Shown: positions 27,859-37,671, counted from the stretch's first letter. The stretch is DNA of 64,000 bases from Saccharibacter sp. EH611 (GCF_009834765.1 NZ_WVHP01000021.1:248001-312000), one strand, 5' to 3'. The notes: a model not told the origin generated them from the letters alone. Numbers and translations are program-made.

Positions 27859-27990
27859 CTATTCTTTAAAAAAGCACAGAGGCAGCTGCTAACTGCTATT
27901 TTTTAAATTAGAACTCAATTAGTACCCTTTATTTTTGTCAATTTCCCCTTGTATTCTATGCCATTCGGGCGGATTACGGTGGGTGGCACT

Positions 27991-28004
27991 GGGATTATAA
28001 TCCC
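27991..28004 (+). promoter_or_regulatory. 14-bp palindrome embedding a -10 element, probable cyo promoter
   Basis: GGGATTATAATCCC is a perfect palindrome that contains a consensus TATAAT (27996-28001). A weak -35 (TTACGG, 27974-27979) lies 16 bases upstream. A regulator bound here would sit on the -10 box. The start of transcription near 28008 gives a leader of about 160 bases, which contains a small hairpin TTTGGCC/GGCCAAA at 28126-28145 just before cyoA. The rest of the 27.86-28.16 kb stretch shows nothing clear. Confidence 0.55.
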
Positions 28005-28167
28005 TAACTATATAAGTAGAGTAAGGAAGGGAGACCTTCTTTTGTCAGGATACGAGCGAAGAAAGGCATATGATCATGGTAACGTTCGGTCGCATTGATG
28101 CGGTCCTGGCTGTGTCACAATGTGTTTTGGCCCTAGACGGCCAAAGCGACAGATAAAGGCAGGACCC

Positions 28168-29154
28168 ATGAAAAGACTCTGGCGATTTTTCCCGGCGTTG
28201 CCTGCGTTAATGCTGTCGGGTTGCACGGTTGACTTGCTTCAGCCGGGCGGGCCGATTGGCGAAGGTAACCGCGACATGATGGTGCTCGAGTTTGCCGTCA
28301 TGATGTGCGTTGTTGTGCCTACCTGTATCGCAACCTTGGTCATTGCTTGGAAATACCGGGCAGCCAACACTAAGGCTGAATACAAACCAAAATGGGCACA
28401 TTCGAACGTACTTGAAGTGTTTATTTGGGGTATTCCGGTTCTGATTATTGCTGTTCTCAGTTGCATTAACTTCTGGAGCACGCATTATTACGATCCGTAC
28501 AAACCCCTTGCACAAGACATGCTTAAACGTGAGCATGCTGAGAACACCAAACCGCTTGAAGTTCAGGTTGTTTCACTGGACTGGAAGTGGCTGTTTATCT
28601 ACCCTGAGCAGGGTATTGCGACGATTAACGAGCTGGACGTCCCAACGAAAACGCCGTTGGATCTCCACATTACGTCAGATAGCGTAATGACATCGTTCTT
28701 CATTCCGCAGCTTGGCTCTCAGATTTACAGCATGGCCGGTATGGAAACGCGTCTTCACCTCTTGGCCCGTAAGCCAGGAAGCTATCGTGGTGAAGCAGCG
28801 CAATATACAGGGCCTGGCTTCTCTGGCATGAAGTTCCGCGCTATCGCTATGCCACAGGAACAATTTGCTTCTTGGGTAGAGAATGTTCGCACCGGAACCA
28901 GCCAGTTTGCTGAGAAAGATGCATTGGACGAGAAAACATATCGTCGTTATGCAACTCCCCCAGCAGTTAGCAATGAAGTCGCTCCGGCTCCAGCACCTGT
29001 GACATATTTCTCAAATGTCCAGTCTGCTCTGTTCCAGCATATTATTGCTAAATACAACAATGGTATGGCGCGTGATGCGAATGGCAGCGGTGTGATGCAT
29101 ATGGATATGCAGAACAACGGTGCTAATGGCACATCTTCCGCTACCGGCATGTAA
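28168..29154 (+). CDS. cyoA: Cytochrome bo3-type ubiquinol oxidase subunit II
   Basis: This is subunit II of the terminal quinol oxidase. The start at ATG 28168 gives a lipoprotein signal [19 protein letters not shown] with lipobox LSGC; GGCAGGA lies just upstream. Two membrane helices (about residues 45-65 and 90-110) precede a periplasmic cupredoxin domain ([48 protein letters not shown]). The domain has no cysteines, so it lacks the CuA site, as expected for a quinol rather than cytochrome c oxidase. The C-terminal tail is Pro/Ala then Met/Asn-rich. It leads cyoABCD; cyoB starts 14 bp later. Confidence 0.96.
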   Translation: MKRLWRFFPALPALMLSGCTVDLLQPGGPIGEGNRDMMVLEFAVMMCVVVPTCIATLVIAWKYRAANTKAEYKPKWAHSNVLEVFIWGIPVLIIAVLSCINFWSTHYYDPYKPLAQDMLKREHAENTKPLEVQVVSLDWKWLFIYPEQGIATINELDVPTKTPLDLHITSDSVMTSFFIPQLGSQIYSMAGMETRLHLLARKPGSYRGEAAQYTGPGFSGMKFRAIAMPQEQFASWVENVRTGTSQFAEKDALDEKTYRRYATPPAVSNEVAPAPAPVTYFSNVQSALFQHIIAKYNNGMARDANGSGVMHMDMQNNGANGTSSATGM

Positions 29155-29168
29155 GGAATTACCTAAAG

Positions 29169-31166
29169 ATGCTCGGAAAACTTACCTTATCAGCCATACC
29201 GTATGATGTGCCGATTCTTGTCGGCACCTTCATTGGTGTGGCCGTTATCGGGCTCGCTGTTCTTGCAGCGATCACCTATTTCCGCAAATGGGGCTATTTG
29301 TGGCGTGAGTGGTTAACAACGGTTGACCATAAGAAACTCGGCGTCATGTATATCGTTCTCGCCATTGTCATGCTGCTGCGTGGCTTTGCTGATGCGGTTA
29401 TGATGCGGACACAGCTTGCGCTGTCTTATCAGGGTAACCCAGGTTACCTGCCGCCTCATCATTATGACCAAGTCTTCTCCGCCCATGGGACGATCATGAT
29501 TTTCTTCATGGCCATGGCGTTTATGACGGGGCTGTTTAACTTTGTTGTGCCGCTGCAAGTCGGGGCACGCGATGTTGCTTTCCCATTCCTGAACTCTGTC
29601 AGCTTCTACATGACATTGGTTGGGGCGGTTCTGATCAACATTTCACTCTTCGTTGGTGAATTCTCCAACGTGGGTTGGTTGGGCTATCCTCCTGTTTCAG
29701 AGCTGCAGTTTAACCCTGGTGTGGGTGTTGATTACTACATCTGGGCTGTTCAGATTTCTGGTATCGGAACGTTGCTCACAGGTGTGAACTTCTTCACGAC
29801 AATCGTGAAAATGCGTGCGCCTGGCATGAAATGGATGCAGATTCCTGTCTTCACATGGACAGCATTCTTTTCCAACATCATGATCCTGACAACCTTCCCA
29901 ATTTTGACAGCAACCATCTCTTTGCTGAGCTTGGATCGCTATCTCGGGATGCATTTCTTCACCAACGATGGTGGTGGGAATGTGATGTTGTATCTGAATC
30001 TGATTTGGGCTTGGGGTCATCCTGAGGTCTATATTCTGATTCTCCCAGCATTCGGTGTGTTCTCTGAGATTGCAGCAACCTTCTCTGGTAAGCCTCTTTT
30101 TGGCTACAAGACGATGGTTTACGCCAGTGGTGTGATCACATTCCTTGGTAGTATCGTATGGGTGCATCACTTCTTCACAATGGGCGCAGGAGCAGACGTT
30201 AATACCTTCTTCGGTATCATGACGATGTTCATTGCTGTGCCAACGGGTGTGAAAATCTTTAACTGGCTTTTCACCATGTATAAGGGGCGTGTTCGCTTTG
30301 AAGGCCCGATGAACTGGATCGTCGGCTTCATGATCACCTTCTCCATCGGTGGGATGACAGGCGTGATGTTGGCTATGCCAGCAGCAGACTGGGTGCTTCA
30401 TAACTCCCTGTTCTTGGTGGCTCACTTCCATAATGTGATTATCGGTGGTGTGTTCTTCGGCTATGTCGCCGGGATGAACTACTGGTTCCCGAAAGTGTTC
30501 GGTTACAAGCTGCGTGACAGCTGGGGTAAATGGGCATTCCGTTTCTGGTTTGTTGGTTTCTACCTCTCCTTCATCCCGCTTTATATTGTTGGGCTTGAAG
30601 GAATGACACGTCGTCTGAACCATTATGACAATCCGAACTGGCATCCATGGTTGCTGGTCGCATGTGTCGGTGTGTTCGTGTTGACACTCGGTGTGCTTTG
30701 CCAGGTTGGTCAGCTCGTTTTTGCTGTTGTTGACGCTGTCAACAAGAAGCATGACGCGCAGGATCTGACAGGGGACAACTGGGGTACTGGTCGTACGCTG
30801 GAATGGTCTATTCCTTCCCCTGTACCGCACTATAACTTTGCACGCCTGCCGGTCATCCGTGGCTTAGATACGTTTGATACTGAGAAAGAGTTGGGACGTC
30901 CTAAGCCTGTTTCTGAGCTTCAGCCAATTCATATGCCGAAATATTCGTCATTGGGGCCGATCCTTGGTTTCTTCACCTTCTTGTTAGGCTTCGCTATGGT
31001 CTGGCATATTTGGTGGCTGGCGATTGTTGGCTTGGTTGGTGCATTCATTGCCGTTGTGGTGCGCAGCGCTGATCTTGACATTGACTACTATGTTCCTGTC
31101 GAAGAAATTCGTGCAGACGAGGAAGCCTTTGCCAAGCGTCTTAATGCCACTCAGGCAGCAGAATAA
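29169..31166 (+). CDS. cyoB: Cytochrome bo3-type ubiquinol oxidase subunit I
   Basis: This is the catalytic haem-copper subunit, 665 residues with about 15 helices. It oxidises ubiquinol and reduces O2 to water while pumping protons. Visible are the quinol-site residues in [10 protein letters not shown] (Arg and Asp, about residue 75), and [20 protein letters not shown] with the low-spin haem His. [15 protein letters not shown] carries the CuB His linked to Tyr, [10 protein letters not shown] gives the two other CuB His ligands, and [12 protein letters not shown] holds the high-spin haem and low-spin haem histidines. In acetic acid bacteria this enzyme is a main oxidase in periplasmic sugar and alcohol oxidation. 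Confidence 0.98.
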   Translation: MLGKLTLSAIPYDVPILVGTFIGVAVIGLAVLAAITYFRKWGYLWREWLTTVDHKKLGVMYIVLAIVMLLRGFADAVMMRTQLALSYQGNPGYLPPHHYDQVFSAHGTIMIFFMAMAFMTGLFNFVVPLQVGARDVAFPFLNSVSFYMTLVGAVLINISLFVGEFSNVGWLGYPPVSELQFNPGVGVDYYIWAVQISGIGTLLTGVNFFTTIVKMRAPGMKWMQIPVFTWTAFFSNIMILTTFPILTATISLLSLDRYLGMHFFTNDGGGNVMLYLNLIWAWGHPEVYILILPAFGVFSEIAATFSGKPLFGYKTMVYASGVITFLGSIVWVHHFFTMGAGADVNTFFGIMTMFIAVPTGVKIFNWLFTMYKGRVRFEGPMNWIVGFMITFSIGGMTGVMLAMPAADWVLHNSLFLVAHFHNVIIGGVFFGYVAGMNYWFPKVFGYKLRDSWGKWAFRFWFVGFYLSFIPLYIVGLEGMTRRLNHYDNPNWHPWLLVACVGVFVLTLGVLCQVGQLVFAVVDAVNKKHDAQDLTGDNWGTGRTLEWSIPSPVPHYNFARLPVIRGLDTFDTEKELGRPKPVSELQPIHMPKYSSLGPILGFFTFLLGFAMVWHIWWLAIVGLVGAFIAVVVRSADLDIDYYVPVEEIRADEEAFAKRLNATQAAE

Positions 31167-31174
31167 GGGAGGCG

Positions 31175-31795
31175 ATGATTATTATGTCTCATGACACCAC
31201 TCACGCGTCCCCAGCTCATCACGAGGAGCATGAGCACCAGGAAAGCCCTGTCGTGTTCGGCTTCTGGGTTTACCTGATGACGGACTGCATCATCTTCGGG
31301 ACGTTGTTTACCGTTTTTGCAGTCATGTCTCATCAGTTTGCTGGTGGCCCTACCGGTAAGGAGCTTTTCGATCTTAAAAATGTTGAGATCGAGACAGCTA
31401 TCTTGCTGTTCTCTTCCATTACCTATGGCTTTGCCATGCTGGGTGCTCAAGCTCAGAAGAAGGCAGCTACTCTTGGTTGGCTGTTCATTACATTCCTGCT
31501 GGGGTGCTCCTTCGTCTTTTTGGAAGTGAACGAATTCACGGATCTGATCGCTCATGGCGCAGGTCCTGACAGATCGGCATTTTTGTCGTCATTCTTCACA
31601 TTGGTTGGGACGCATGGTCTCCATGTTACCTGTGGTCTTATCTGGATGGTGGTCGCCTTCATTCAGATTTTGGGCAAGCAGGGGCTTGGTAGCCGTATGA
31701 TCTCCAAATTGACGTGCTTGAGCCTGTTCTGGCACTTCTTGGATGTCGTCTGGATCTGCGTCTTTACCTTTGTCTATCTGGGGAGTGTGCTGTAA
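31175..31795 (+). CDS. cyoC: Cytochrome bo3-type ubiquinol oxidase subunit III
   Basis: This five-helix subunit III supports assembly and proton pumping. It has a His/Glu-rich N-terminus (HHEEHEHQESPVVFGFW), then FGFWVYLMTDCIIFGTLF and the conserved GTHGLHVTCGLIWM, and LFWHFLDVVWICVFTFVYL at the end. Two starts are possible: ATG 31175, only two bases from the AAGGGAGG ribosome site, and ATG 31184 (MSHDTTHAS), 11 bases away. The second is closer to family practice. It overlaps cyoD by one base (TAATG). Confidence 0.95.
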   Translation: MIIMSHDTTHASPAHHEEHEHQESPVVFGFWVYLMTDCIIFGTLFTVFAVMSHQFAGGPTGKELFDLKNVEIETAILLFSSITYGFAMLGAQAQKKAATLGWLFITFLLGCSFVFLEVNEFTDLIAHGAGPDRSAFLSSFFTLVGTHGLHVTCGLIWMVVAFIQILGKQGLGSRMISKLTCLSLFWHFLDVVWICVFTFVYLGSVL

Positions 31796-32130
31796 TGAGC
31801 CAGACCCATACGACTACACAGGAAGGGGAGAGCCACGGCTCTGTCGCTTCCTACGTCATCGGCTTTGTTCTAGCCGTCATCCTGACAGTGGCGTCTTTCG
31901 CGACTGTCTTGAGCAAGGCGTTCTCTTACTGGACGGCGTTGGTTGTTCTCAGCATTCTTGCTGTGGTTCAGATCGTTGTTCATCTTGTGTTTTTCCTGCA
32001 TATGAACACGAGTTCTAAACAGCGCTGGGTTCTCATGACGTTTGCTGTCACCGTAGCAATGGTAATGATTGTTGTGGTTGGCTCTCTCTTTGTGCTCTGG
32101 AATACCCAATCACACATGATGGCACGCTAA
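31795..32130 (+). CDS. cyoD: Cytochrome bo3-type ubiquinol oxidase subunit IV
   Basis: This small three-helix subunit (111 residues) stabilises CuB binding during assembly. It carries the family pattern SVASYVIGFVLAVILTVASF, then VQIVVHLVFFLHMNTSSKQRW and a final helix MVMIVVVGSLFVLW. Start ATG 31795 overlaps the cyoC stop. A strong terminator at 32163 ends the operon. Confidence 0.95.
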   Translation: MSQTHTTTQEGESHGSVASYVIGFVLAVILTVASFATVLSKAFSYWTALVVLSILAVVQIVVHLVFFLHMNTSSKQRWVLMTFAVTVAMVMIVVVGSLFVLWNTQSHMMAR

Positions 32131-32162
32131 AAAGCGTCGTTCATTCCTGAGGGAGTAAGAAA

Positions 32163-32195
32163 GGGGTCGGTAGCGGATGCTGCCGACCCCTTTTT
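32163..32195 (+). terminator. cyo operon terminator
   Basis: GGGGTCGGTAGC pairs with GCTGCCGACCCC (12 positions, one G-U) around GGAT and is followed by five T. Confidence 0.92.
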
Positions 32196-32244
32196 GTGTA
32201 TCTTTCTAGGGAGTAATGAGCAGTCATTGCTGGCCAGAACTTAC

Positions 32245-32285
32245 AAAAAAGCCCCCCGAGCGATAATGCATCGGGAGGCTTTTTT
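32245..32285. terminator. Bidirectional terminator between cyoD and fdxA
   Basis: AAAAAAGCC-CCCGA pairs with TCGGG-GGCTTTTTT with a one-base mismatch. A-run and T-run on opposite sides let it stop transcripts from both strands. It mainly serves fdxA. Confidence 0.85.
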
Positions 32286-32301
32286 GTGGAAAGACGACGA
32301 A

Positions 32302-32634
32302 TCAGTCTTTATGCGGTGCTTCAGAGAGCAGCTCCATCTTGCCTGTCTTGCCGTTCCATTCTTCGCGATCGGCTGGAGGGGTACCCTTCTGGCTCATATT
32401 CGGCCATATATTGGCGTATTTGGCGTTAATCTCCATCCAAGGGGCGGAGCGTTCATCACTATCAGGGAAGATCGCCTCGGCTGGGCATTCTGGTTCGCAC
32501 ACGCCGCAATCGATGCATTCGTCCGGGTGAATGACTAAGAAGTTTTCACCAGCGTAGAAGCAGTCGACAGGGCAGACCTCTACACAATCCATAAACTTGC
32601 AGCGAACGCAGTTTTCTGTGACCACATAGGTCAT
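32302..32634 (-). CDS. fdxA: 7Fe ferredoxin FdxA
   Basis: This small electron carrier has one [3Fe-4S] and one [4Fe-4S] cluster. The 110 residues include Cys9, Cys12, Cys17 and Cys21 ([15 protein letters not shown]) and Cys40, 43, 46 and 50 ([12 protein letters not shown]), the Azotobacter FdI-type pattern. A C-terminal extension ([22 protein letters not shown]) is typical of alphaproteobacterial FdxA. It follows the Suv3-like helicase and S4 gene, a conserved order in the class. CarD, which often comes next in relatives, is absent here; the cyo operon converges instead. Confidence 0.95.
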   Translation of the reverse strand: MTYVVTENCVRCKFMDCVEVCPVDCFYAGENFLVIHPDECIDCGVCEPECPAEAIFPDSDERSAPWMEINAKYANIWPNMSQKGTPPADREEWNGKTGKMELLSEAPHKD

Positions 32635-32742
32635 TATTGCTGTCTCCGGTTTGCTTATTCAGGCCGTGGTAAAGGGGCCCTATAAAAGATTTCAGCACTG
32701 ATATGCCGAAGATAAGGGGGGTGTGGCAAGTCTATTGTCACA

Positions 32743-33021
32743 TTATGATGGAATTGTTTCATAAAGCTGTGTTGCTTCAGACGCGGGGCCACGGCGTGAT
32801 CCAAGCTTTTTCACCTGCCAGACGCAGACATCATTGGGGTGATGGGGGGAGACAAAAGTTAACACATCATCAAGATGAATTTTTGCATGCGCTTTGGTGG
32901 TGCGTTGGCCGTTAATGCGCACACGCCCCTTGCGAATGAACTGCCCGCAAAGAGCACGTGTTTTCGCTAAGCGGGTATAATAAAGCCACATATCAAGCCG
33001 TTGATGATCCTGTTCAGTCAT
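32743..33021 (-). CDS. S4-domain RNA-binding protein (Hsp15-like)
   Basis: This 92-residue protein has an S4 RNA-binding domain: RLDMWLYYTRLAKTRALCGQFIRKGRVRING near the N-terminus, then LDDVLTFVSPH. E. coli Hsp15 binds free 50S subunits carrying nascent chains after stress. This shorter homologue lacks most of the C-terminal extension, so function is inferred from the fold. It starts 12 bp after the Suv3-like helicase stop, so the two are probably co-transcribed, which suggests a shared RNA-related role. Confidence 0.88.
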   Translation of the reverse strand: MTEQDHQRLDMWLYYTRLAKTRALCGQFIRKGRVRINGQRTTKAHAKIHLDDVLTFVSPHHPNDVCVWQVKKLGSRRGPASEATQLYETIPS

Positions 33022-33033
33022 AATTCCTTGTTT

Positions 33034-35604
33034 TTAACGTGCAGGTTTCCACTGAGAAAGAGCGGCAAAGGGCGAGTGCTGGAGGCGTTCGAACGCCTTT
33101 TGTGTCTGCCGTCGTGCTTTCTTGGCAGAGAGGCGGTGCTTGGGATGCGATGTGGAAGTACGACGCTTTGGTTTGCCAAGCAGCATAAGAGGGGCAGCTG
33201 GGCCATAATGCGTGGACGAAAGAGTTTGAGGCGCACGATGAGCGATCTTCAAGCTCCGCAGAAGAGCAGGGAGATGTTCCTTGTTGGTTCCTAAAAGGGA
33301 AGGCAGGTTGTGCGGGGCAGGGCGTGCGCGCGCAGTGTGGCGGCCCTGGGTCAGTAGCCTCAATACGTGCTCAAGCGTATCAGCACGGATCATGAGCGGT
33401 TCTACACGCACCCATCCTGGGAGGGCCTTCGCTGATGGTGCTGGGAGTGTTTTACGTCCTGCTGGAGGAATCGCGAGGTTTGTTCCGTGCCACAAATTAT
33501 AAAGCAGGGTCATCAATGGCATAAGAGCTGGCTTGAGAAGGAACGCGCAGAAAATAAAGCGTGATCCGATGGTAATACCCATTTTATTGAGGCGTTTTCG
33601 TACGCGCATACCATTTTTAACGTCATCGGGAAGGGTTGCGGTCATTCCTCCGTCCTCAAGGAGACGATGGATAAGCCCACGAATGAAAGGATCATCCTCA
33701 GACTGCTCTGAGAGGGTGAAGAGACGTTTTAAGCGACGGTTTATATGAGCCTGCACAATATGTTGCACATGATCTCCAACAAGCGCCATTTGGGTGACAT
33801 CTTGGAATTCGCCAGGGAGGAGGCGACTATTAGGATGGAAAAAGTCTTTCCCCCGTGTGAGACGAGCGATCGGTGCGTTTTGCCATGTGATGATGCCTTC
33901 TGGAGTGATGGAAAAAGCGGAGTTATCTTCGCGTAGAAAAGCTCGGATGCGAGCCGGCAAGGCATAACGTAGGGCTCGTTTCCCTGCTTTGAGCAAGAGA
34001 GCATTTTCAGCTTGGTCTGTTGGGACGGTTATGTGTAGAGAAAAGCCGGAGATCTGACCAATTTCATGGCCTTCCACGACAATTTTATCCTGCGGCGTTA
34101 CGGCATAAAGAAGATCGTGTTGTTCACCAGGGGTGGGGCGGCGTAGGAGAGCCGTGGCACGTTTATTGACAAAACGGCTTGTCAGACGCTCATGAAGCGT
34201 GTCTGAGAGCCTATCTTCAACCTCGCGGCTTCGTTCTTGCCAAAGGCTATTATTACGCATCCAGCCAGCGCGTGCGGCGACATAGGCGCAAACGCGTACA
34301 CCGGAGAGACGGTGCATGAGCGTGTCAATGTCACCCTCCATACGGTCTAGACCACGCAGTTGTCCTTCAAACCATGTGGGAGGAATGCGCCCGTGATGGA
34401 GGAGGTCAAGAAAGAGACGACCGCAAAGGCGCGCATGGCTTCCGTCGCCAAGCTTGCGAAAGTCGGGAATTTGGCAGGCCTCCCATAAAAGGGTAGTGGC
34501 GCGTTTTCCACGGGCTTCATTGCGGATTTCAGGCGTTTGGATAAGTGTGGTGAGGACGTCGAGATCAGAGGCGGTACGACCGTTAACGAGTCCCGGCTGA
34601 GGCGGCTTGCTCATCAAGCTCTCAAGCAAGGCTTCTGGGCTACTATAGTTGAGTTGTGTTTGTCGCCAGTAAATTTGCCGAATAGGGTCGAAGCGGTGTT
34701 CCTCTACGGCTTCGATCAGCTCAGCAGACATAGGAGCGCAGGTGCCCGTGGTGCCGAAGGTACCGTCTTTCATGCCACGACCCGCGCGCCCGGTAATCTG
34801 CGCAACCTCTTGAGGGGTAAGAGGGCGAGCGTTCAGACCGTCGAACTTGCGCAGGGAGGCAAGGGCAACATGGTCGACGTCCATATTAAGGCCCATGCCG
34901 ATGGCGTCTGTCGCAACGAGGTAGTCCACGTCGCGATTTTGATAGAGCTCTACTTGAGCGTTGCGTGTTCGTGGACTGAGGCGGCCCATGATGACGGCGC
35001 AGCCCCCGCGTTTTTGGCGAATCGCTTCAGCAATGGCGTACACATCGGTGACAGAGAAGGCCACGATGGCTGAGCGCGCTGGAAGGCGGGTTAAATTAAT
35101 GGGGCCAAGATTAGAGAGCTGAGAGAGACGTTCGCGCGTTTCAATCGTGATGCCGGGGATGAGCTTTTTAAGTAGGCCGCGAATGGTTTCAGCCCCGAGA
35201 AAGAGCGTTTCTCCTCGACCACGCGCATGAAGTAGGCGATCTGTGAAAACATGGCCACGGTCGGGGTCTGCAGCGAGTTGGATTTCATCAATTCCGACAA
35301 AATCGACTACTCGATCAAGCGGCATGGCTTCAACCGTGCAGGAAAACCATCGTGCTTTTGGGGGAATAATTTTTTCTTCCCCTGTGAGTAACGCAACGGA
35401 ATCCTTACCTTTTATGCTGACGAGACGTTCGTAATTCTCTCGCGCTAATAGCCGGAGAGGGAAACCAATCATGCCGCTACTATGCGCCATCATGCGTGTG
35501 AGGGCATAATGGGTCTTCCCCGTATTAGTGGGGCCGAGTACGGCATGAATCGGAGCTGGCATGGCCGAGCTGTTTGGTAAGGTCTGGTGTGAATGTCCCA
35601 TCAT
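33034..35604 (-). CDS. Suv3-like ATP-dependent RNA/DNA helicase
   Basis: This superfamily 2 helicase (about 856 residues) is related to mitochondrial Suv3, which works with an exonuclease in RNA decay. Motifs are Walker A GPTNTGKTHYAL, VDFVGIDEIQLAADPDRG (DExH variant), MGLNMDVDHV, and motif VI QITGRAGRG. A Suv3-type C-terminal domain follows, with a basic tail (KPKRRTSTSHPKHRLSAKKARRQTQK) that may bind nucleic acid. Start is uncertain: TTG 35640, ATG 35604 or ATG 35562; 35604 is used here because it keeps distance from the divergent aminopeptidase gene. Downstream are S4 and fdxA genes in the same direction. Confidence 0.9.
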   Translation of the reverse strand: MMGHSHQTLPNSSAMPAPIHAVLGPTNTGKTHYALTRMMAHSSGMIGFPLRLLARENYERLVSIKGKDSVALLTGEEKIIPPKARWFSCTVEAMPLDRVVDFVGIDEIQLAADPDRGHVFTDRLLHARGRGETLFLGAETIRGLLKKLIPGITIETRERLSQLSNLGPINLTRLPARSAIVAFSVTDVYAIAEAIRQKRGGCAVIMGRLSPRTRNAQVELYQNRDVDYLVATDAIGMGLNMDVDHVALASLRKFDGLNARPLTPQEVAQITGRAGRGMKDGTFGTTGTCAPMSAELIEAVEEHRFDPIRQIYWRQTQLNYSSPEALLESLMSKPPQPGLVNGRTASDLDVLTTLIQTPEIRNEARGKRATTLLWEACQIPDFRKLGDGSHARLCGRLFLDLLHHGRIPPTWFEGQLRGLDRMEGDIDTLMHRLSGVRVCAYVAARAGWMRNNSLWQERSREVEDRLSDTLHERLTSRFVNKRATALLRRPTPGEQHDLLYAVTPQDKIVVEGHEIGQISGFSLHITVPTDQAENALLLKAGKRALRYALPARIRAFLREDNSAFSITPEGIITWQNAPIARLTRGKDFFHPNSRLLPGEFQDVTQMALVGDHVQHIVQAHINRRLKRLFTLSEQSEDDPFIRGLIHRLLEDGGMTATLPDDVKNGMRVRKRLNKMGITIGSRFIFCAFLLKPALMPLMTLLYNLWHGTNLAIPPAGRKTLPAPSAKALPGWVRVEPLMIRADTLEHVLRLLTQGRHTARARPAPHNLPSLLGTNKEHLPALLRSLKIAHRAPQTLSSTHYGPAAPLMLLGKPKRRTSTSHPKHRLSAKKARRQTQKAFERLQHSPFAALSQWKPAR

Positions 35605-35670
35605 GGCTGGAATGGTTGGGTGAGTGTGCGACAAAAGCAAGGTTGTTTTTTAGAGTTTTAAAGGTTTCTT

Positions 35671-37044
35671 ATGACAGAACAGCGTTCATTACCTTTGGTA
35701 CCGCTTAGCGACGAGGCGCAGAGACGGCCACTTTATCTTGTTAGCGCACAGGACGAAGAGACTTTGGCGGCTCTATGCGGCACGTATGGGGAGTTTTTCC
35801 GCCATCAAGGGTTCAAAGGTAAAGAAGGCGACTTTACCCTTCTTCCAGATGATGATGGTGTTGCAGGAGCGATTTTTTGCGTTCCTAAAAAACACGGGCC
35901 TTTACCCTATGGGGCTTTGGCATCGCTTTTGTCGGAAGGTGTGTGGCGTTTAGAGAATCGGACGCCGCATGAAACGGTTCTTTATGATGCGGCGCTGGGC
36001 TTTTGTTTAGGCAGCTATAGTTACCGCCTTGGTAAAAAAGAGAAGATACATTCTGCACGGCTTTGCGTCCCTGAGTCTGTTTTAGCTGAGGTGCGTCATT
36101 TGGCTGAGGCCTGTTGGTTAGGGCGTGATCTCATTAATACGCCAGCGAATCTTTTAGGGCCGCAAGAGTTAGCACAGCGTGCACGTTATGCGTTGGAAAG
36201 CCGTGGTGCGGCGGTTGATATCGTAACAGGTGAAGCGCTGGAGCAGGCCTATCCTTGTCTTGCAGCTGTTGGGGCTGGTTCTGACCGGGCGCCTGCTGTT
36301 GTGGTGGCGCGCTGGAAAGCACGTGAAGGCGCACAGCGTTTGTCCTTGGTGGGAAAAGGCGTCTGCTTTGACACGGGCGGCTATGACCTTAAGCCAAGCG
36401 GGCCCATGTTGAAGATGAAGAAGGATATGGGTGGAGCGGCTCTGATGCTGTCTTTAGCCTGCGCGTTAATTGATGCGGGTGCGGATCTGGACATTGAGGT
36501 GCGGCTTGGCTGCGTGGAAAACAGCGTCTCTGGCCATGCTATGCGTCCCGGAGATGTTTTGCCAACGCGCAAAGGATTGCATGTTGAAGTTGGCAATACA
36601 GACGCAGAAGGGCGTTTGGTTTTGTGTGATTTGCTCACAGAAGCTTCTGAAACACAGCCTGATATTCTGCTTGATGCGGCAACCCTGACAGGAGCAGCCC
36701 GTGTTGCTCTGGGGCCTGACCTTCCTGTGTTGTTTAGCAATGATGATGACCTCGCCGAATCTGTGCTTAACGCAGGGAAAAAGGTACATGATCCTCTGTG
36801 GCAGTTGCCGCTCTGGTCTGATTATAATGCATGGCTCGACAGTAATGTCGCTGATTGCAGCAATGTGTCCTCGCGTCCAATGGCTGGCGCCATTACGGCA
36901 GCGCTTTATTTGCAGCGATTTGTTCCAGAAGGGCAGAAATGGGCGCATATTGATACATTTGGATGGAATGATGTGGCGCTACCCGGTCGTCCGATTGGGG
37001 GAGAAACATTGGCGTTAAGGGCGCTCTTTAAGGCTTTTTTGTGA
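35671..37044 (+). CDS. M17 leucyl aminopeptidase family protein
   Basis: This cytosolic metallo-aminopeptidase releases N-terminal residues from peptides. The N-terminal half is a divergent macro-like domain. The catalytic half has NTPANLLGPQELA, then GKGVCFDTGGYDLKPS (metal-binding Lys and Asp), MKKDMGGAA, and NTDAEGRLVLCDLL, the signature motif with metal-binding Asp and Glu. Length 457 is typical of the PepA-related branch common in alphaproteobacteria. It is divergent from the Suv3-like helicase and followed by a MarR regulator gene about 200 bp later. Confidence 0.93.
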   Translation: MTEQRSLPLVPLSDEAQRRPLYLVSAQDEETLAALCGTYGEFFRHQGFKGKEGDFTLLPDDDGVAGAIFCVPKKHGPLPYGALASLLSEGVWRLENRTPHETVLYDAALGFCLGSYSYRLGKKEKIHSARLCVPESVLAEVRHLAEACWLGRDLINTPANLLGPQELAQRARYALESRGAAVDIVTGEALEQAYPCLAAVGAGSDRAPAVVVARWKAREGAQRLSLVGKGVCFDTGGYDLKPSGPMLKMKKDMGGAALMLSLACALIDAGADLDIEVRLGCVENSVSGHAMRPGDVLPTRKGLHVEVGNTDAEGRLVLCDLLTEASETQPDILLDAATLTGAARVALGPDLPVLFSNDDDLAESVLNAGKKVHDPLWQLPLWSDYNAWLDSNVADCSNVSSRPMAGAITAALYLQRFVPEGQKWAHIDTFGWNDVALPGRPIGGETLALRALFKAFL

Positions 37045-37174
37045 AGATTATATCGGTATAGTTATAATCTAAGGGTATATCAGACGGGAGCTGTACGCAT
37101 TCAACGCTCTTATGCAAATTTGGAAATACTTGCGCATCCGTTCCAAAAGCTCCAGATGAAGCATCATAGAGTTA

Positions 37175-37227
37175 TATAATTGGGTTTTCTCCTCAGTAAG
37201 GTATGTGCGGGGACGCTGAGGAGACCC
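37175..37227 (+). promoter_or_regulatory. marR promoter region with a hairpin/operator palindrome
   Basis: A consensus TATAAT lies at 37175-37180 without a good -35. Just after the expected start of transcription, CTCCTCAG (37189-37196) and CTGAGGAG (37216-37223) are perfect 8-base arms, with GGG/CCC adding outer pairs. MarR regulators commonly repress themselves at palindromes near their start, so this is a candidate operator; an mRNA hairpin is equally possible. Confidence 0.45.
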
Positions 37228-37250
37228 TTTGAGATGGGAAGGATTGAGAG

Positions 37251-37658
37251 ATGAACCACAACACACAAGACCAGATGCTGACCCTGCTGCGTGACACAAT
37301 CGTCGCAACAGTACGGGGTGAAGGGCCGGACTTGTCTGCGCGTCAGCTTGCCGTTTTCCTGACCTGTTACCTTGAAGATGGGGCACATACGGTGCGCGGA
37401 TTGGCGCAGATCTTGAATGTCTCCAAGCCAGCTATCACGCGGGCTCTGGATCGTCTGAGTGAGCTTGACCTGGCGCGTCGTAAGGTTGACCCGTTAGATC
37501 GCCGCTCTGTTCTGGTGCAGCGCACATTAAAGGGCTCTGCTTATTTGCGCGAGCTGCGTCATGTTATGAGTGATGCAGGGCATGGGGAGCAAACAGCTCC
37601 TTCAACCAAGAAGCCACGCTCTCATGTGGCCGCTTTCCGTTCCCGTCGGGCCGGCTGA
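37251..37658 (+). CDS. MarR-family winged-helix regulator
   Basis: This 135-residue DNA-binding protein has a winged helix: SARQLAVFLTCYLEDGAHTVRGLAQILNVSKPAITRALDRLSELDLARRKVDPLDRRSVLVQRT spans helix-turn-helix and wing, with the wing Asp-Arg-Arg motif. The C-terminal dimer helix is short and followed by a basic Ser/Lys/Arg tail, so the protein is compact for the family. GGAAGG lies nine bases before ATG 37251. Target genes are unknown; the gene is alone on its strand, and the palindrome in its leader suggests autoregulation. It converges with the glycosyltransferase gene with 13 bp between stops and no terminator seen. Confidence 0.9.
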   Translation: MNHNTQDQMLTLLRDTIVATVRGEGPDLSARQLAVFLTCYLEDGAHTVRGLAQILNVSKPAITRALDRLSELDLARRKVDPLDRRSVLVQRTLKGSAYLRELRHVMSDAGHGEQTAPSTKKPRSHVAAFRSRRAG

Positions 37659-37671
37659 CGCTCTAAAGCGG

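Noticed and set aside
29697-30830. A 377-codon open frame antisense to cyoB.
   Set aside because: It lies fully inside a strongly conserved oxidase gene, its translation is His/Thr/Cys-rich noise, and there is no ribosome site. It is a by-product of codon bias on the other strand.
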